Below are positions 34,101 to 48,589 of a DNA stretch of 64,000 nucleotides, piece after piece. A program made the position numbers and the translations under genes. This DNA is from Struthio camelus (taxonomy: Eukaryota > Chordata > Aves > Struthioniformes > Struthionidae), in assembly GCF_040807025.1 (NCBI RefSeq), contig NC_090942.1:181363247-181427246 (forward strand), written 5' to 3'. The number at the start of each line of letters is the position of its first letter. Position 1 is the first letter of the stretch. The notes under the pieces were generated by a model. That model was not told the DNA's origin, did no database searches, and saw nothing but the letters and a program-made list of their open reading frames with translations.

Positions 34101-37100
34101 TGGAGCTGTCCTCGACGCGTTTTTGTACTGTGTGCCTTTAGGTTACAGGCATGGAACGGATGTCTCTGTCGGAACGCGAAGACATCTTCTCCAAGTTTAC
34201 CCGAGCCCAGCTGAACTACAGTTCTCCTGAGGCGTCAGGTGAGGCCCATCTTCATGATGTTCTGTGGCTGCCCAGAAAGGTGGGGGCGGGCTTGTTCAGG
34301 GGCCAGCGAGGAACGCCCTCTGCCCTCTCCCCCTTGCAGTTAGCATTTGTGCCTTTGGCCCTGGTGCGCTTCAGCGGAGGCACTCGCTGCTTCCCCCTCC
34401 TTCCAGGGGCCTGCTCTGGCTGAGCACCTGCAGGAGGAAGAAACGTGCAACTGGAGGAGACTTTCTCTCCCTGAGTTCCAGTGCCAGCCCCTGCTTTCCA
34501 ACTGCTTTTCCCTAGGCAGGCTCGTAGTGCCAGCCTGCCAGTCACCGCCTGGATTTTCCTTCCCTAGGCATCCTGAGGCCTGCTGTTACCCTGGCCCCTC
34601 GGCATGCTCTGGGGAAGCTGCTGCGGAAGTACGTCCCCGCATCTGTTCTGAGGAAGGTATGGCCACAGCTGCCGGGAGCTGTGTTTTTTTTTTTGCCCCG
34701 AGGGGAGGATTTATTCCTTCCGCGGAGAGCGCGGGCTGCTGCCCACCCCACGTGTGGGCTCTTGCTTGGTGTTTGCTGGAGGCAGTCAGCTCTCGGGGAG
34801 AGCTGGCTGCTGAAGGTGTCCCGCTCTCGTCTTCCAGATTGATGACAGGCAGCCCCCGGACTACTTGTCCGAGCTACGGCCGGTCACCTGCCTCTTTGTC
34901 AAGCTGCAGTTTGCTGCCGATGTCAACTTAACGCAGATCTGCAAGGCTATCCAGGACAGCAGCGTGATGATGTTGGAGATCATCCGGCCTCACAAGGGCG
35001 AGATCAACAAAATCTCCATGTTTGATAAAGTGAGTGTGGGGGAGGAGCCCACCCCGCAAAAGCGTGGGCAGCAAACGAGAGGGCAGTGGCTCTCTCGCTC
35101 TACTGAGCAGTGGGGAAAGGAGAAGCAGCTCTGCCTCGGCGCTGGGATCAGCACCCTCTGGCTGGGGGTTGCCCTGAAGCTCTGCTGCTCTCGGCAGAGG
35201 CTCGACTCGCACGGCATGAGCCGTTTGCCGTAGGCGTTGTCACAAGCTGTGCTGCCCCCGTCCTTGGCAGGGCTGCACGTTCCTGTGTGTGTTTGGACTC
35301 CCTGGAGAGAAGCTGCCCGACGAAAGCGTTCACACCTTGGAAAGCGCTCTTAAAATCTCCAAGGCGTGCTCCTCGAGGCCTAGGAAAATCGAGTGAGTGG
35401 GGAGGCGCGTTGCCCGGGACTGCGCGGGGGAAGGAGGGAGGGATGGTTTCTCAGCGAGACGTGCCCTCTAGCTTGGCCTCCTCTGTCCCTGGGAGGAAGG
35501 AGACAGTGCCCTGAGAGGTGCCCTTCTTCCCCGCGCCGAGGAGACGTGCTGTGGCCGGCTGGAGTCAGGGACTTTCCGCCCGTCCCAGCTGTGAGGCCTT
35601 AGGGGAAGGGCTGAAAACTGCCTGGCTGCTCTCGGGAGCCCCTTTCACCTGGGGGCGTTACGCTGCGGAGCTCTGCAGGTCCCCGAGGTCTGCCCTGCCA
35701 GGGCGGGAGGTGGTGCGAGGGGAGCTGGGTGAAGGGGTGAAGGTAGGCGGGCAGGCAGGCCTGTGCGCGGGTGCTGCTGAACGCCTGTTGCTCTCCGTGT
35801 GTGTCAGGGCCGTGTCTGTCGGGGTTACCAGCGGGACGGTGTTCTGCGGAGTCGTAGGCCATCGCGTGAGGCACGAATACACAGGTACGAGGTGTTTGGC
35901 TGAGGAGTGGGTGGCTGGGCTGGGTCTGTTCAGCCGGAGCAGTGTGCCAAAGGAAGAGGCAGAGCGGCAGGGAACAGCCTGTTGCCCGTACGTGCTGGGC
36001 TGGGACGAGGCCTTGGCCTGTGGCCTGTGGCCTGTGGGGAACGAGGGAGGCAGGGCGGGCGCCACTGCGGTGCGGGGGACCGGGCTCAGAGCCTTGTTGT
36101 TCCTGTTGGTTGTGCTGCCAACGGTTTGGGGCTTGCCTGTGCTGGAGGCGATGCAGCCGTTGGCGGTGAAGGGTGGAGCGGGTTGGTTTCATAGGTACGT
36201 GAATGCGTGCTCTCTCTCTGTGGCAGTCATTGGCCAGAAGGTGAATCTGGCAGCCCGGCTGATGGAGCACTACCCTGGGCTGGTGTCCTGTGACGCAGCA
36301 ACGTACGCAGCCTCTAGGCTGCCCCGATGGTGCTTCAAGGAGCTGCCGGAGGCAAAGATGAAGGGGGTTGTCGATCCTGGCCCCGTGTATCAATACCTGG
36401 GGGTGTCGGCGAAGTCGTGAGTGTCCTGTTTGAGCGGGCTGGTTGGGGGCAGGGTGGCACACAGGGTCCAGTCTTGGTCCGCCAAGAGGAGTTGTGCAGA
36501 GCTGGCCCCCGCCCACACCTCCCATCGCTGGGGCTGAGAAGATGGAAAGGCAGAGCACGGGTATGCTTTTGGCCTGCCTACGCTGGGGCCTCCTGCTGTA
36601 AGGAGACTGGGAGTGATGCCGGAGGGGTGGAGAAGGCTTTTAGGTGTCCGTAGGCACAGAGGGGCCTTGCAGCCCCTGCCCAAACGGCTTCCAGCTGTGC
36701 TTTCTGCCCTGTGCTTGCTCCATTGCGCGCAAGACTAACGCAGTGGCAATTCTGCCCCAGGGAGGCGTTCTCCCAGCTGCTTCCGAGCATGAGGCTCCCA
36801 GAAAGCTTTTGGTCAGGCCAGGACTCAGTTCCTAAGTGCCTCCTGGTGAAAGTTCAGGTGTTCCCCCGGGCCAGGGTTTGGCATCCTCTTTGGAGGACGT
36901 TTGGAAGGTTGACGTTGCCGTCCCCTTGCAACTTCAGAAAAACTCAAGCCCAAGGTGCCTGGTGCTTGGCGCCTTGGCCCAAGAAGTGACCCTTGTCGTC
37001 CTGTTGCACGTCGTGGCTTGCAGTGTTTTTTCTTGCCCGTCTTTGCCTTGACAGCAGCTGTTGCAGGGCCCCGCTTCTAGAAAGCGCTGCCTGTGAGCAC

Positions 37101-40100
37101 AGGCCGGGGGACCAGAGACTTGTTTGGCTTGTCCTGCGGGGTGCAGCAGTGTGCTAGCCAGCGGCACTGCCTGGCTTCTTGCTCATGTCTCTGCTTCCTT
37201 GGGCTTTGGCCTGTGGCGCTCGAGTCTTGATGCTGTCTGGTGTCCCCCTGTGGCCGTTGGGCTTCTTCCTGGCTGCAGCTTTGCTAGTGCTCGTTTGGTG
37301 TTTGCGCTCTCTGCTGGGCCAGTGGGAGCGTGGGCAGGATTTGCTCCGGCTCAAAAGAAGAGCGGGCACCCGGGAGCGCGTACCCTCAGCTCCAGCTCCA
37401 CGCGTGGCTCTACGTCCTCCAGCTTCTGCCTACTTAATTGGCTCTTGTTTTTCTCTTCCCGCTGCTAGCGTGTTTGGCATGGATGTTATGAAGGAGAGGT
37501 CCGGCTATTCCCCGTTGCTCGGTAGGTGGAGAACGCCTTGGTCTGCCGAAGGCCGATTTGTTGCCGTCGGTACCTGTTAGTTCCGCTCTGGGAACGGAGA
37601 AGCTTTTGCGAGGGATGGTGTTGCCCGGCGTGGCCCTAAGGGTTTGGTGCATACCTTGGCTCCTAGCTGGTTCCTGTCTTTGGGGTTGGGCCGCAGCTAG
37701 AGGTGGGAAGCAGGGTGAGGCGTGCACCGGGTGCTCCCTGCTGTGCTGCATAGCTAGCGTGGCGGGACCTTTCCAGTGTGCAGTTGCTCACAGCCTCAGG
37801 GCTAAAGCGATGCCCGTATTTGGGATCGGGGAGGAGATTTCCTTGGGTCTGACTGACCCGCTGCGGCGGCGAGAGAGAAGGGTGCCGACGGCTGTTTGCT
37901 TTCCAGCTCGCTGCAACAGCTCGCTTTCTTGTTTGCCTTCCCAGGTCGGGAGGAGGAGATTGCCCTCTTTGAAAGCTACTTGAAAGCCTACGTGGATAAG
38001 AAAGCAAGCCACATCATGGCGTTTGAGGGAGTAACGGGCTCTGGAAAGAGCCATTTACTTACGGAGCTTGCCTCTTTAGGCCAGGCTGCTGGGCTCAGGT
38101 GAGTGTTGCTGACCGGGACCTGCGGAACGCTTTCGCTGCCCAGCCGCTGATGTCCGTGGGCTACTGGAGCCCCTCTGCCCGGGTGCGTGGCCCTTGGACT
38201 GCAGCATCCCTGCAAGGCCTGCAGGAGCTGCTGCTGAGGAGCAGCTGCGTGCTCTCCTGCTCCCTCCTGAGGGAGCTAGAGGTGGCTCCTGGAGCCACTG
38301 CTGTTGAGCTTCCTTCTTTGGGCCAGGCACCAAGCAAGGTAGAGCCCGAGCTCAGTCAGGGCTTTGGCCGTAGCCCCAGAGCCAAGAGAAGAAACCCAAG
38401 TGGCCCTAGATTCCGCCTCTCCCCTAGAGCTTAGTGCGAGAAGCCTGCGGCTGCTTGGGTCCCTCTCTGAATCTCAGTGCCTTTTGCTTCTGCATGGCAG
38501 GGTAGTGGCTGTGGAAGTGCTGGAGCTCAACCTGAAGCAGGTCTACTCTGCCATGCGCATGGTGCTGGCTGTGGCCATGGGCCTGCAGGCCTGTAAATCG
38601 TGCAGTGCCAGACAGCTCGTCCTGCAGGAAAAGCTCCAAGGGCTGGTGGAAGAGAGCAGCTACTGCCTCCTCAACGTGCCTTTCGTCGTTAAGGTGAGAG
38701 CGAGAGGCCTCTGTGGCCGTGGCGAAGGCCTGCTTGTGAGCCGTCCTGTGGCTGTTGTGGTTGGGACACTGTGGCTGGGGAGTGGGCTTAGCTCCCTGGT
38801 GGGAGCAGCAGGAGGGTAGCACAGGCTGTGCTTCTGTTTGTGGGTCCAAAGAGGGGGGCGAGGGGGCCCCTTGTTAGGGGTGAGTGCAGGTGCCAGGCTG
38901 CTGCAGGCAGTTCCTGGGGCCTTGCTCAGCAGCCTGGAAAGGGCATTGCAGAGAGGCTTTGAGAGGGGGCTGATGAGCTGGTGCTGAGTTCACTGGTGCG
39001 GGAGCAGCCTGCTCCCTCGCGCGATTGCCATGGCGAGGGAAGAAGCTCTTCTCCCGCCTCATCCCTCCCTGCAAGAGCTCTGCCAGAGACCCTCAGCAGA
39101 GGGCCTCCGTTGTAGGCTCCCGGTGACGTCCGCGCTGCGTCTCCTCTCCACTGTGTGGGGGAGAGGTAAGATGCTGAGGGCAACAGAGGCGTTTTGCTCG
39201 CTTGGACTTGCGTGGTGGGCAGGTGTGCTGAACCGCCCTGAAAGGCTGTTGCTCTGTGACTCTGCTTTTCCGGCCAGTTTCCCCTGTCGGAGAAGGTGTC
39301 CAAGATGAGCGACGCTCAAAGGACAATGGAACTGGAGTTGGTTTTTAAGAAAGTGCTACAGAAGGTGAGCCGTTCTCCCCATCCTGGGTCAGAGAAGGAA
39401 AGCAAGGCCGCAGGCTGAGGGCTCTGCAGGAGAGCGGTGGGAGCTGGTGGGAGGACAATGTACCGGGGTCATTGCCCTGCAGAGGCTGAACTCCCCGTGC
39501 CATGTCCCCTGATAACTTTCCTCCTGTGAAGTTGGAGGGCATGTGCTCAGGGGGAGGAGGAACGGTGTCTTTCCGTGCCACCGTGCCCGAGAGACCTTAA
39601 GAGTCTCGGAGCACGGAAGAGCGGGTGAGATTCTGAACGAAGAGGTAGCTGGGGAGAGGAGAGCGACTTCTGCGCGTCCTCTGTGTGGGGAGAGGCCGGC
39701 CAAAGTTTGCCCTGTGGAGGATGCTTGAGAATCCCTCAGAATCCACCCAGACCAACGTGTTTGTTTCAGCTCGTTGAAGACGAACTTGTCCTGTTTGTCA
39801 TCGACAACGCGCACTACATCGACTCTGCCTCCTGGGCTGTTATGTCGCGCGCGCTCAGAGATGTCCCGCTCTTTGTGGTCATGGGCTTTGCTCCCGCTCG
39901 CTCTAGAAGACAGAGGCTCTGCGAAGCTGCAGCAGACATCATGAAGTTGCAGCAAACGACCCACGTTCATCTGGGAGAGCTGAAAGCTTCAGCTGTTGTG
40001 CAGAAAGCCTGCCGGGAGCTGGGAGTTGTCAGCGTGCCCAGGGACCTAGAGACGTAAGTCCCAGGCGGGGCCTCGGAGCTCTTCCCGAGGGGTTGACCCT

Positions 40101-43100
40101 CTGCAGAGAGAGGGCAGGAGGGAACGAACATGGTGGGGCAGTGGGGGCGATTTGCTGGGGCCGAGGCTCTCACTGGTGCTGGGGAGGATCTAGGCTGTTG
40201 GGGCCAGGAGAGACGAGGCTGGCAGCTCTGTGCCTTGGGCACTGTCCGCGACTCTTTTCCGGCGCGTTCCAGCAAGCGCTGTATCTTCCGGGCAGCTCAG
40301 ATGCCAAAGGCAGTGGGAGTGCTGGCCTGTTCAAAAGGGAGGTGTAGCTGTGGCAAAGATGCTGGTCTGAAGCGTGTCCCACCTTGCTTTGCCTGTGTCA
40401 GTCCCTGCTGGATCTGCTCCTTTCCAGGTTCCTGATGCAGAGAAGCTGCGGGATCCCATATTACTGCGAGGAACTGCTGAGCGACCTTAAGCGCCACGAC
40501 ATGCTCTTGTTCCACCTGCTGCGGAAGGGCGAGAAAACGGAGGACAAGTGGGAGAGCCTCTTCAGTAAGCACCTTTGTGGCTGACGGCCTGGCTGCTGCG
40601 GCCCATCTTCCAGAGCACGTTGTTGCCCTGGGCTTCCCCTGTGAAGCTGGCACAGGCTGGTGTTGCAGCAGTAGAGGCCTTGGCCTGGCTCAGGCGTGGG
40701 CTCCTGCATGCCTTGCTGCTGGGATAGCCTAAGCACAGGCTGGGGAGTTTGGGTGGCTTTGTGAGGCGAAGCAATGCGGACGGGGCAGAAAATTGCAAAG
40801 GAGGGGAAGAGACGCTCCCTGGCACTAAGCTCAGCCCTGGTATTGTCTGGAGGCAGCATGAACGGGGGCGGTTATTGTGGAGCAGTGCGGAGAGTGGCGT
40901 GGCTGCAGTGTGCCTTGGGTGCAGCCGCGCGGTGGATTTATGCTGCCACGGACCGCAGGGCCCAGCTGCTGTGAGACCTGCTCGGGGGATGAATGCTAAA
41001 GGGTGGAAGATGGAGGGCAAGCGGGAGGTCACGGCCTGAATCGTCTCCCTTTTTGAAAATCGCTTTACGCTGCTCTCTTGCTCCGCTCAGCTTCTGTAAC
41101 GGAGGCTTCCCCTGCCGCAGCCTCCTGGAGCTCCAGCGCGGGGAAGGACCGCAGGGTGTGCACCATCAGACCTGACGTGAACCTGCAGAGCATCGTGCTT
41201 CCCTCCACCTTGAAAGGTGAGGGGCCGAGCCCCGCTGCGGCGGCTGGCGGCTGCACGGAGGTTCTTTCCCGGGGCGTGGGCTAGAGAGAGGCTGGGCGTC
41301 TGCGTGCTGCAGAGTTACCCCTCTCAGCTCTGGGGCTCTGCTGGGAAGGTGGCTCTGGTCCCGCTGGTTCTTCCCATTTCTCGGGGTGCTGGATGGGAGG
41401 CTGGGAATGAGCTTCCCTGCCCTCTAGCTGTGACCTTGCGCAGTGAGCCTGGCAGAAACGTTCCCCAAGGAACATGTGTTTCTCCTTTTCCCGGTCCTTG
41501 CTTCCTGTGCTTGCAGGAGGAGCAGAGCCGTGTTGGAGATACGTGCCCTGGGTTGCGACTGCCCAAGGGGTTTGGTCCCTAGGAAAGAAGGCTACAAATG
41601 TAGCGTCTGGTGTGGTGAAGCTAAGGCAGCCTCGGCAGCCTCAGGCTTGGGAGAGGGCAAGAGAGAGACCTGTGGCTTGTTTTTGACAGGGATTGCGCTG
41701 GCTGAGGTGGACAGCATGAAGCCCTCGGAGCGGATGGTCTTGAAGTGCGCAGCCGTCATCGGGCCGACGTTTACCACCGAGCTGCTGTTACGCCTCCTTC
41801 CCAGGTGGACCAGGACCAAGATGAACAAGGCGTTGAATGTCCTGGTGAGAGGCAACGTCTTGAAGTGGCTGAATGCTGGGAAGGTGCCAGAAGGCAGCAG
41901 TGTTCCCGCCGAGGGGTCCGCCACCTCTCTGGAGGAAGAGAGCGGTAAGTGGTGATAATGCGCCCCCGGGAGCGTGGTAGGCTCCTGCTGCTCCCGGCTG
42001 TGTGGCTGGCGGGGCTCGCCAGGGCACGCTGCACTGCCCCCTCCGGTGGTGTGTAATGCCCAGGGCCGGCCTTGCTTCTGCTGCCAGCAGCCTCGGCAGC
42101 TGCTTGCGGGGGTGCGGCTGAAGGCTGTGCGTTGGGAGGGAGAGCAGGGCGGGAGCCTGTTGCGCAGGCTGTGCTGGTGTCGGCAAGGCAAACGGGTCCC
42201 TTTCACCCTAGCGCTGCGAGGCTCCGAGTGCAGGAGCGCTGGTTTCCTGCCAAGGATCCACGCCAAGGCCTGTCTTTCGTCCCCCGGCTGTGGCCCCAGC
42301 TGTGGCTGATGTGAAGGCCCGTTGCCTTTCAGGTGCCCAGAAGCGGTGCTTGGGCGAGACCGAGAAGACGGCGAGGCTGCAGTCTGGCGTCCTGACCTTC
42401 TGCGCCCCGCTGCTGCGGGAGGCTGCCTACGAGCTGTGGCCCAAGGGACAGAGGGTGGCCATGCACCGCAAGTGCGCGGCCTTCCTGGAGAGGCAAGCGC
42501 ACAAGTGCCAGTGCTGCGGCGGAGGGGACTTTGTGGCCTTCCACCGCTTGGCCCTCGGCAGCGCCCAGGAGGCAGAGAGCTGGGACGACCGCGCCAGCGA
42601 ACGCTACTCGTCCAGCTGGGAGGCCTGGCTGCTCAGACAGGAGGAGCTGAAGAGGGATGAGCTCCGTGCCGCTCCGGGTATGCTAGCTGCCGTGCTTTGG
42701 AGCCTGGGCCCTCCACACTGTGCTTGCGCAATTAATGGAAGCGCTCCTCTGTCTCAAGCGCCGTCCGCAGAAGCGTTTTGCTGGAGCCTAGGGATGCTGT
42801 CAGCGCAGGGGAGAGGCTTCCCTAAGACTAGCTTAGTCCTCCGCTGAGGCCAGCTGCACCAGCAGAGCCATGCTGTGGGCACAGCGTAGAGCCTCTCTGC
42901 CCCGGAACGCCCTCCTGCATTTCCCCGGAATGACCGGAGAGCAGCCCATGTCCTTGCAGTGACAAGAGCCTTGCGGTGCACCCCCCGGCCCCGCAGGCTG
43001 AGGCGCCTTTCCTGGTGGGTGTGCTACGCTTGCCCAAAACATAACAGCCCTGCCGGGAAGGCAGCTCTCGGGGGAAGGGGCCAGGAAGAGAGCTGCCGTC

Positions 43101-46100
43101 GGTCCCTTTGACTCTGCTCTCCTCCCCTTTCTGATCGAGCGTGGCAAGATGCAGCTCTTCCCGCGTGTGAGGTGAGGAAGCGTTTAACTCGTGCTTTGTT
43201 TCCAGGTACTGCAAAAGCTCTGCAGAAAGAGAAGAGCTTCCTGGAGGAGACTTTTCGGTGAGGAGAGGAGGTTTTGGTTATGTTGGGAAGTCAGCGGGCC
43301 CAGGGTCTGCAGAGGGGGCAAGTGGAGTTTGCAGTTGTGCCTGCTGGCTGTGACTCTAGCTCAGGAAAGAGCTGGCCTGCAGGGTGGGAGCTGGGATGGG
43401 GTGGCCCTGGAGATGAGCCTCTTGGAGGAAGCCAGTGGGATCAGGGTGACCCAGTGGGGGCAGGGTGGAGCCAGCCCTGCCTTCCTAGCTGTGGGAGAGC
43501 AAAGTTGCGAGGTGTGCAGGGGCAAAGCAGCCAGCGGGAGCAGGGGGGCTGCTGGAAGGTGACAGAAAGGCCTGCTTGACTTTCTCCCTGGGGCAAAGAG
43601 CAGCGTTGCTCCAGCGCAGGGTCAGCAAAGGCACCAACAGCATCGCGTCCTCGTGGATCTTGTTACCGCTAAAGCCAAAGGAAGAGTTTGCTAGGGCTTG
43701 AAAGGGGCGATGTTGCTCCTCGTCCCCGTTTTGCCCTGCCTGGCCCCGCTCGCCTTGGGCTCCGGGGCTCCGGAGCGCGAGAAGACTGCTCAGCGTGCGC
43801 GGGTTGACGTCGCTGCAGTGGAAGATGTGCACAGGGCCTTGCTTGTGCTGCGCTAGAATATGCTGTTGGTCTAGGCAGACGGAGCGGTATAGGTGATGCT
43901 AGCGTGTGTCGTCTTTCTGCGCGATCTTGTCTCTGAGTAGAGCGGCAGAGCAGTTTCTGGCCAGGACGGAACGCGTACCTACGGTGCCCAGCAAGACCAA
44001 AGGGACGCCCGGTGCCGCGTGTGCCTGTGAATGCAGGGCCATTGTGGATTTGGTGCTTGTGCCGCTGGCTCACCACCACATGGCAATGGGCAACGATGCC
44101 AGAGCCCTTTATTACCTGCTGGAGTGCGCGGCTGCCTACTTGCACGTCTCCGACAACTACCTGGTGAGTCGCCCTGCTTGCCGGAGCCCACTGCACAAGG
44201 AGGCCTCTCAGTTGCCTTGTCCTGGGCAAGCCGATTTTGCCATTGCACTAGGACGTGCCTCTGTGGGGACTTGGGGCTGAACCGCTGGCGTCAGAGCCGG
44301 CCTTCTCCCCCTGTTTGCCTCTCCTGGGGCAAGGGAGGCAGGGCAGAGAAGCAGGACCTTTGCACAAGGCGCACGCGCCAGGAGGTGGTGCGAAGGAGCA
44401 CTCGTGCCCGTGGGCTGTGTTAGGGTGGGCATCGCCAGGGGCAGATGTGTGCCCTCCTCAGAGAGCTGCTGGAGGCAACTGGGAACGATGGGGCTGGATG
44501 CAGGCTCTGCACCGACGCTCACCTGCTCTCTGTGTGCTTGTTCCAAGGCCTTTATGAACCTGAAGAAAGCAGAGGTTGTGAGGAGCTCAGCGGCTGAGAA
44601 AGCCGATGTGCTTCCCTGCTTTGAAGAAGCCACCTTCCTGAGCCTGAAAGGGGAGGTAAAGTGCCAGGGAGGTTCTGAGGGCTCTCCTGGTGGGTGGAGT
44701 TGGACGCTTTTGTTGGGGGGTGGCGGCGGCGGCGATAGGCCTGGCGTTTTGAGGCACGGCCGCTACCAGCGGCCTTTCCTGTGAGCGCTTCAGCCTCCGG
44801 CCAAAAGCGGTCGAGGCCCTCGGCCTTGGTTCAGGCAGAGCCTGGAAATGTGGTGCGTGCTCAGTCGGAGCCCTTTGGGACTGTCTGAAGAAGCCTTTCT
44901 CCTGTGCAGGTCTGCTACAACATGGGCTGCATGGACCTGGCAAAGAAGACGCTCAGCAAGGCATTGAGCCTGCTGAAGAGAAAATTCCCCCTCACCTCAG
45001 CTGGCGTCGTCTTCCAGTTTCTGCTGGAGAAGTCAGAGCGTGCCTCCCACAGGAAGAACAGAGAGTCCTCCCTTCATCAAGAGGCAGGGTAAGAAGCCGA
45101 AGGGAAAGAGGAGGGAAGGAAGAGGCGTTTCCTGCGTGGTCCCGGGCACCTAGGCCCACACCTGCCTAGGCTTAAGCCCAGACTTTCCCTGAGCATAGGC
45201 GTTAGCACGGGGAAAGCTGCTGAGGGACCTGGAGGCTCCTGGGTGGGGGAGCGGGCACGTGTTGGCTTGTGGGGGGGGGGTGGTGGGGGTGAGAGCAGAG
45301 AGATGTTCCCAGGGAGCACAGGCTGCAGAGGGGAAGGGAGCCGGCAGGGAGGAGCAGGACGTGGGCAGGGAGGGGTAAGTGGAGGGGAGGTGTGAGAACG
45401 AGGAAGCTCAGGGGTTGCAGCCAGGTGCAAGGCTGCCGTAGAACAAGCCTTTTCCTCGCGGTGCCCAGCTTTGCTTCGCCCTCCCTGGGCTGTAGTGCCA
45501 ACCCGTTCCTGCTAGCAGCCATCTTTCCCTGGGGGTGCTTCTTGGCTCTGCCGCTTCCATGCCTGCAGCCCGGCCTGCATCAGCTGCCGCCCTGCTGGGA
45601 GCAGGTGCAGCTGCCTCCTCTGTCGCCCTGCTTCCCCTGGCCCTGCCTGACCTGGCACTGTGTAGCTAGTGGCTGTGGCCCAGCAGTTTCTCTTGTGTGG
45701 CAGGAGGGAGAGGCTGCCCTGGCTGTTCCGGCAGAGCCACTGCCTTTCCTTGCTGCGGCAGCTCTTCAGCCTGGAGGGCACTTCCAGCGGCCGGAGGCTC
45801 TCGCGCCTGGCAGCGCTCATGAAGGTCAACACGGCCGAGGAGTCTGAGGATGCGAGTCACGTGAGTGCCTCCTCTCTGCGGCAGCAGACGCGTTTCTGAC
45901 ATAGCTCCTTTCCCCTGGCCCGCCTAGAGTACCAGCAGGGTCTGCCCGGGGCGGCAAGAAGAGGCCAAACGCGACGGAGTGGTACCCGTCCCTGAACTTT
46001 GCTTTACAAACTTCCAGCAGACGTGCGTTGCTGCTCTTCTTGGTAGTCGCTCTCATGGCGTTTGTTTCGCCGTTGTAAGCGTTGGGCTGGTTGTGGCTTG

Positions 46101-48531
46101 AAGGCAGCACCCCGCTGGGGCCCTCGTCTCGCCGCGGCTGCAGTTAGCAGCGGCAGTCCTAAGAACCGTTTGTCGTAGGGGTGAGAGCCCTGAGAGCAGA
46201 AGAGAAGAGAGCACCTGGCCGTTGGGTTTATGCCCTGAGCCGTCTAGGCCAGAGAGTCACCCTGGCGACATTCAGTCTTGTACAGTCTCCTGTCTGGACC
46301 GTTTTAGATCCTGTTGTCCTACATGGAATATGCGCGGTGCTGCCAGGACCTGGGCTGCCAGGAAGAGTGGCTGCAGTACGGGCGGGCGGCCATCCAGCTT
46401 AGCTCTGACGACGAGCTCTTTGGAGGAGGGGTATTAAAGGCTGCCAAATTTGCCCAGGCCCTGAGCCACCTGAACCTCAGCCTGGGGAATCTGCCCCTCT
46501 CTATCGACGTAGGTACGTACTGCCCCCGCTGCCTGCGAGAAGGCATCTCCGCCAAGGGAGCCTGTGCGAGCCTGCTGGTTTTCTTGGCAGGCTATCGCGC
46601 CAAGAGCCTGTGCATGGAGCTGGAGAGGCCCGACCTGGACTGCGAGGTCCTCGCCACGCTCTTTGCGGCGCTCTTTCTGCAGATGAGGTAATGCTGCTGC
46701 GGGACAGACTGCTGGTTGCGCAGGGTCAGGGGGCCACCTGAGATCCTTCTTGTGTCATTCTCTGCGCGCAGCAAAGAGGGCTGCTTGGTTTCTTATTGGA
46801 TACTCGCTGGCCGTATGGACGCTGGTAAATTAAACAATGCCAAGGGCCGTGGCTGGCTGTTTGGGAGCGTGAGTGTGTGCTGTGAAACTGCTGGAACAGT
46901 TGCTGGCTCGGTTCTGGCCCTTGCCAGGTAGCGCTTGCCCCAGGCAATTCCCAGGCCTGGTTTAGGAGCGAGCCTAGCGCAGGGAGGCGCTCGTTGTGTT
47001 TGGGGCGCTAGCCACGTTTGGTTGGGTGGACGCGGGCCTTTCCACGCCACGCGGCACCGGTGCCCGAGACGGCAGTCGTCCAGGGGGAGGTCTCGAGAGG
47101 AGCAGTTTCTGAAGCAAACGCGTTGTCTGGGCGAGCGCGGAGGGCAGTGGGGAGCTGTGCGTGCTCTTTGGCCTGCTTTTCCTGACAAAGACTTGGATGG
47201 AAAGGGGAGTAGCTCTGCTCCTGGGCCAATGGGAAAGCACTGGCTGCATGGGAAGGATGCCTGAGTTTTGCTCCGGGCCTTGCCGTTTGGTCCGGGGGTC
47301 ACTGCAGCCTTTCTCCGGAGACTTGTTGCCAAAAGATGAACAACTGTCTGCTGGAGAAACTCTGATGGCCTTGCCAGAAAGAGCAGCGCAGGGAGAGCGG
47401 GATGATGGGAAGGGGAGCGGGCAGCGTCCGGAGGTGGTGACTGGGCTCCCACCCCACGGAGAGGCTCCATGGCGGCTCGCTGTGCTCCTCCGCAGGTACC
47501 CAGAATGTGAGGAAGTGCTGCGCAGGCTCGAGAAGCAGGTGGCTGCAGAGCACAGCATCATTGGGCAGGCATACTTCTTCTCCTGCTGCTTAGACCTGTT
47601 GCTTTACGCTGGTAAGTGCTCAGTGAGGAGGGCCCCAGAGAGCCAGGAGGCTTGCAAAGATGCTTTTTCTCCTGCTACAACACGGGCGCCAGAGCCTCCA
47701 GCCATGCTTTCACTTCCTGGGCCGAGTCCTGGGCTATTTGGCTCTGGGTGTGTCTTTGTCTGTCTTTCCTGCCTGCCCTGTCTTTGTTTCCATGTTCTAC
47801 ACGTGATCCCAGAGTGATTTCAAAATGCTTGCAATTTCCCTCTTTGCTTCCCGCGTTTTGAGATTCCCCTTTCTGAAACCTCTTCCCAGGCTCGCTCTGC
47901 TCTGGCTCCTGGGGAAGCGGGCGGGCATAGCAGTGCTGGGATGTGCCTGACCAGGAGGCATCTAACAGCCTACGCTCCGGAGTGGCTGTCGCTTGCTGGT
48001 CAATGGCAGCGTGTCTCTGCCAGCGCTCGAAAGCTGCTGAAGAAAAGGGAATAGCTATCTGTGTGGCGCTTGACTAGCCCTGAGGAGCTAGGCTAGAACT
48101 CCAGCCCTTGCCTTGTTCCTGTTTGGTTTTTGCTTGCTCTCTGAGTGGTTTACCTGCCCAGAAATTCTCCAGCTGTGCTTCAGCTTTGTCCTGCTACGAA
48201 TGCCCGAGGGAAAACAAGGCAGCGGAGGGCGGCACTGCTTCTCTGCGATGCATTTGTATTACAGGCTGGGAGTACAAGTCATTTGAAGAGTGCAGGAGCT
48301 TCGTTGAGCGGAACGAAGCAAACCGCATCCTCAGCTCGCACAACAGCATCCTGCTTGGACTGTATTCGTCCCTGGCTCTTTGGTAAGTTACAGAGGTGCT
48401 TAGACTGGCGACAGGCCCAGGCAGTGGTTCTGGCAGGGGAGGTGGGAGCTCTGGGCCTGTCGTGTCCCCCGTGCCCTGTCCAACAAGGCGGCCGTCGCTG
48501 GGGTGTAGAGTACTTGATCAAGTACTCTACA

Positions 48532-48589
<58 letters not shown>

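Larger units (their letters stand above)
21174..42332 (+). repeat. Tandem array unit 2 (21,159 bp)
   Basis: Holds exons 20-32 of copy B, a spacer and exons 1-19 of copy C. It is 14 bp shorter than unit 1: a 4-bp shorter GT repeat, a 9-bp shorter G-rich repeat, and single-base changes in homopolymers. It has private bases, for example T at 21600 where the other three units have C, and A at 25605 where units 1 and 3 have G. Confidence 0.97.

Noticed and set aside
47161-47817. 218-codon plus-strand open frame in copy C that is shorter in A and B
   Set aside because: It is exon 28 with flanking intron read through. A small length change near 47290 joins two intronic frames and has no effect on the spliced gene.
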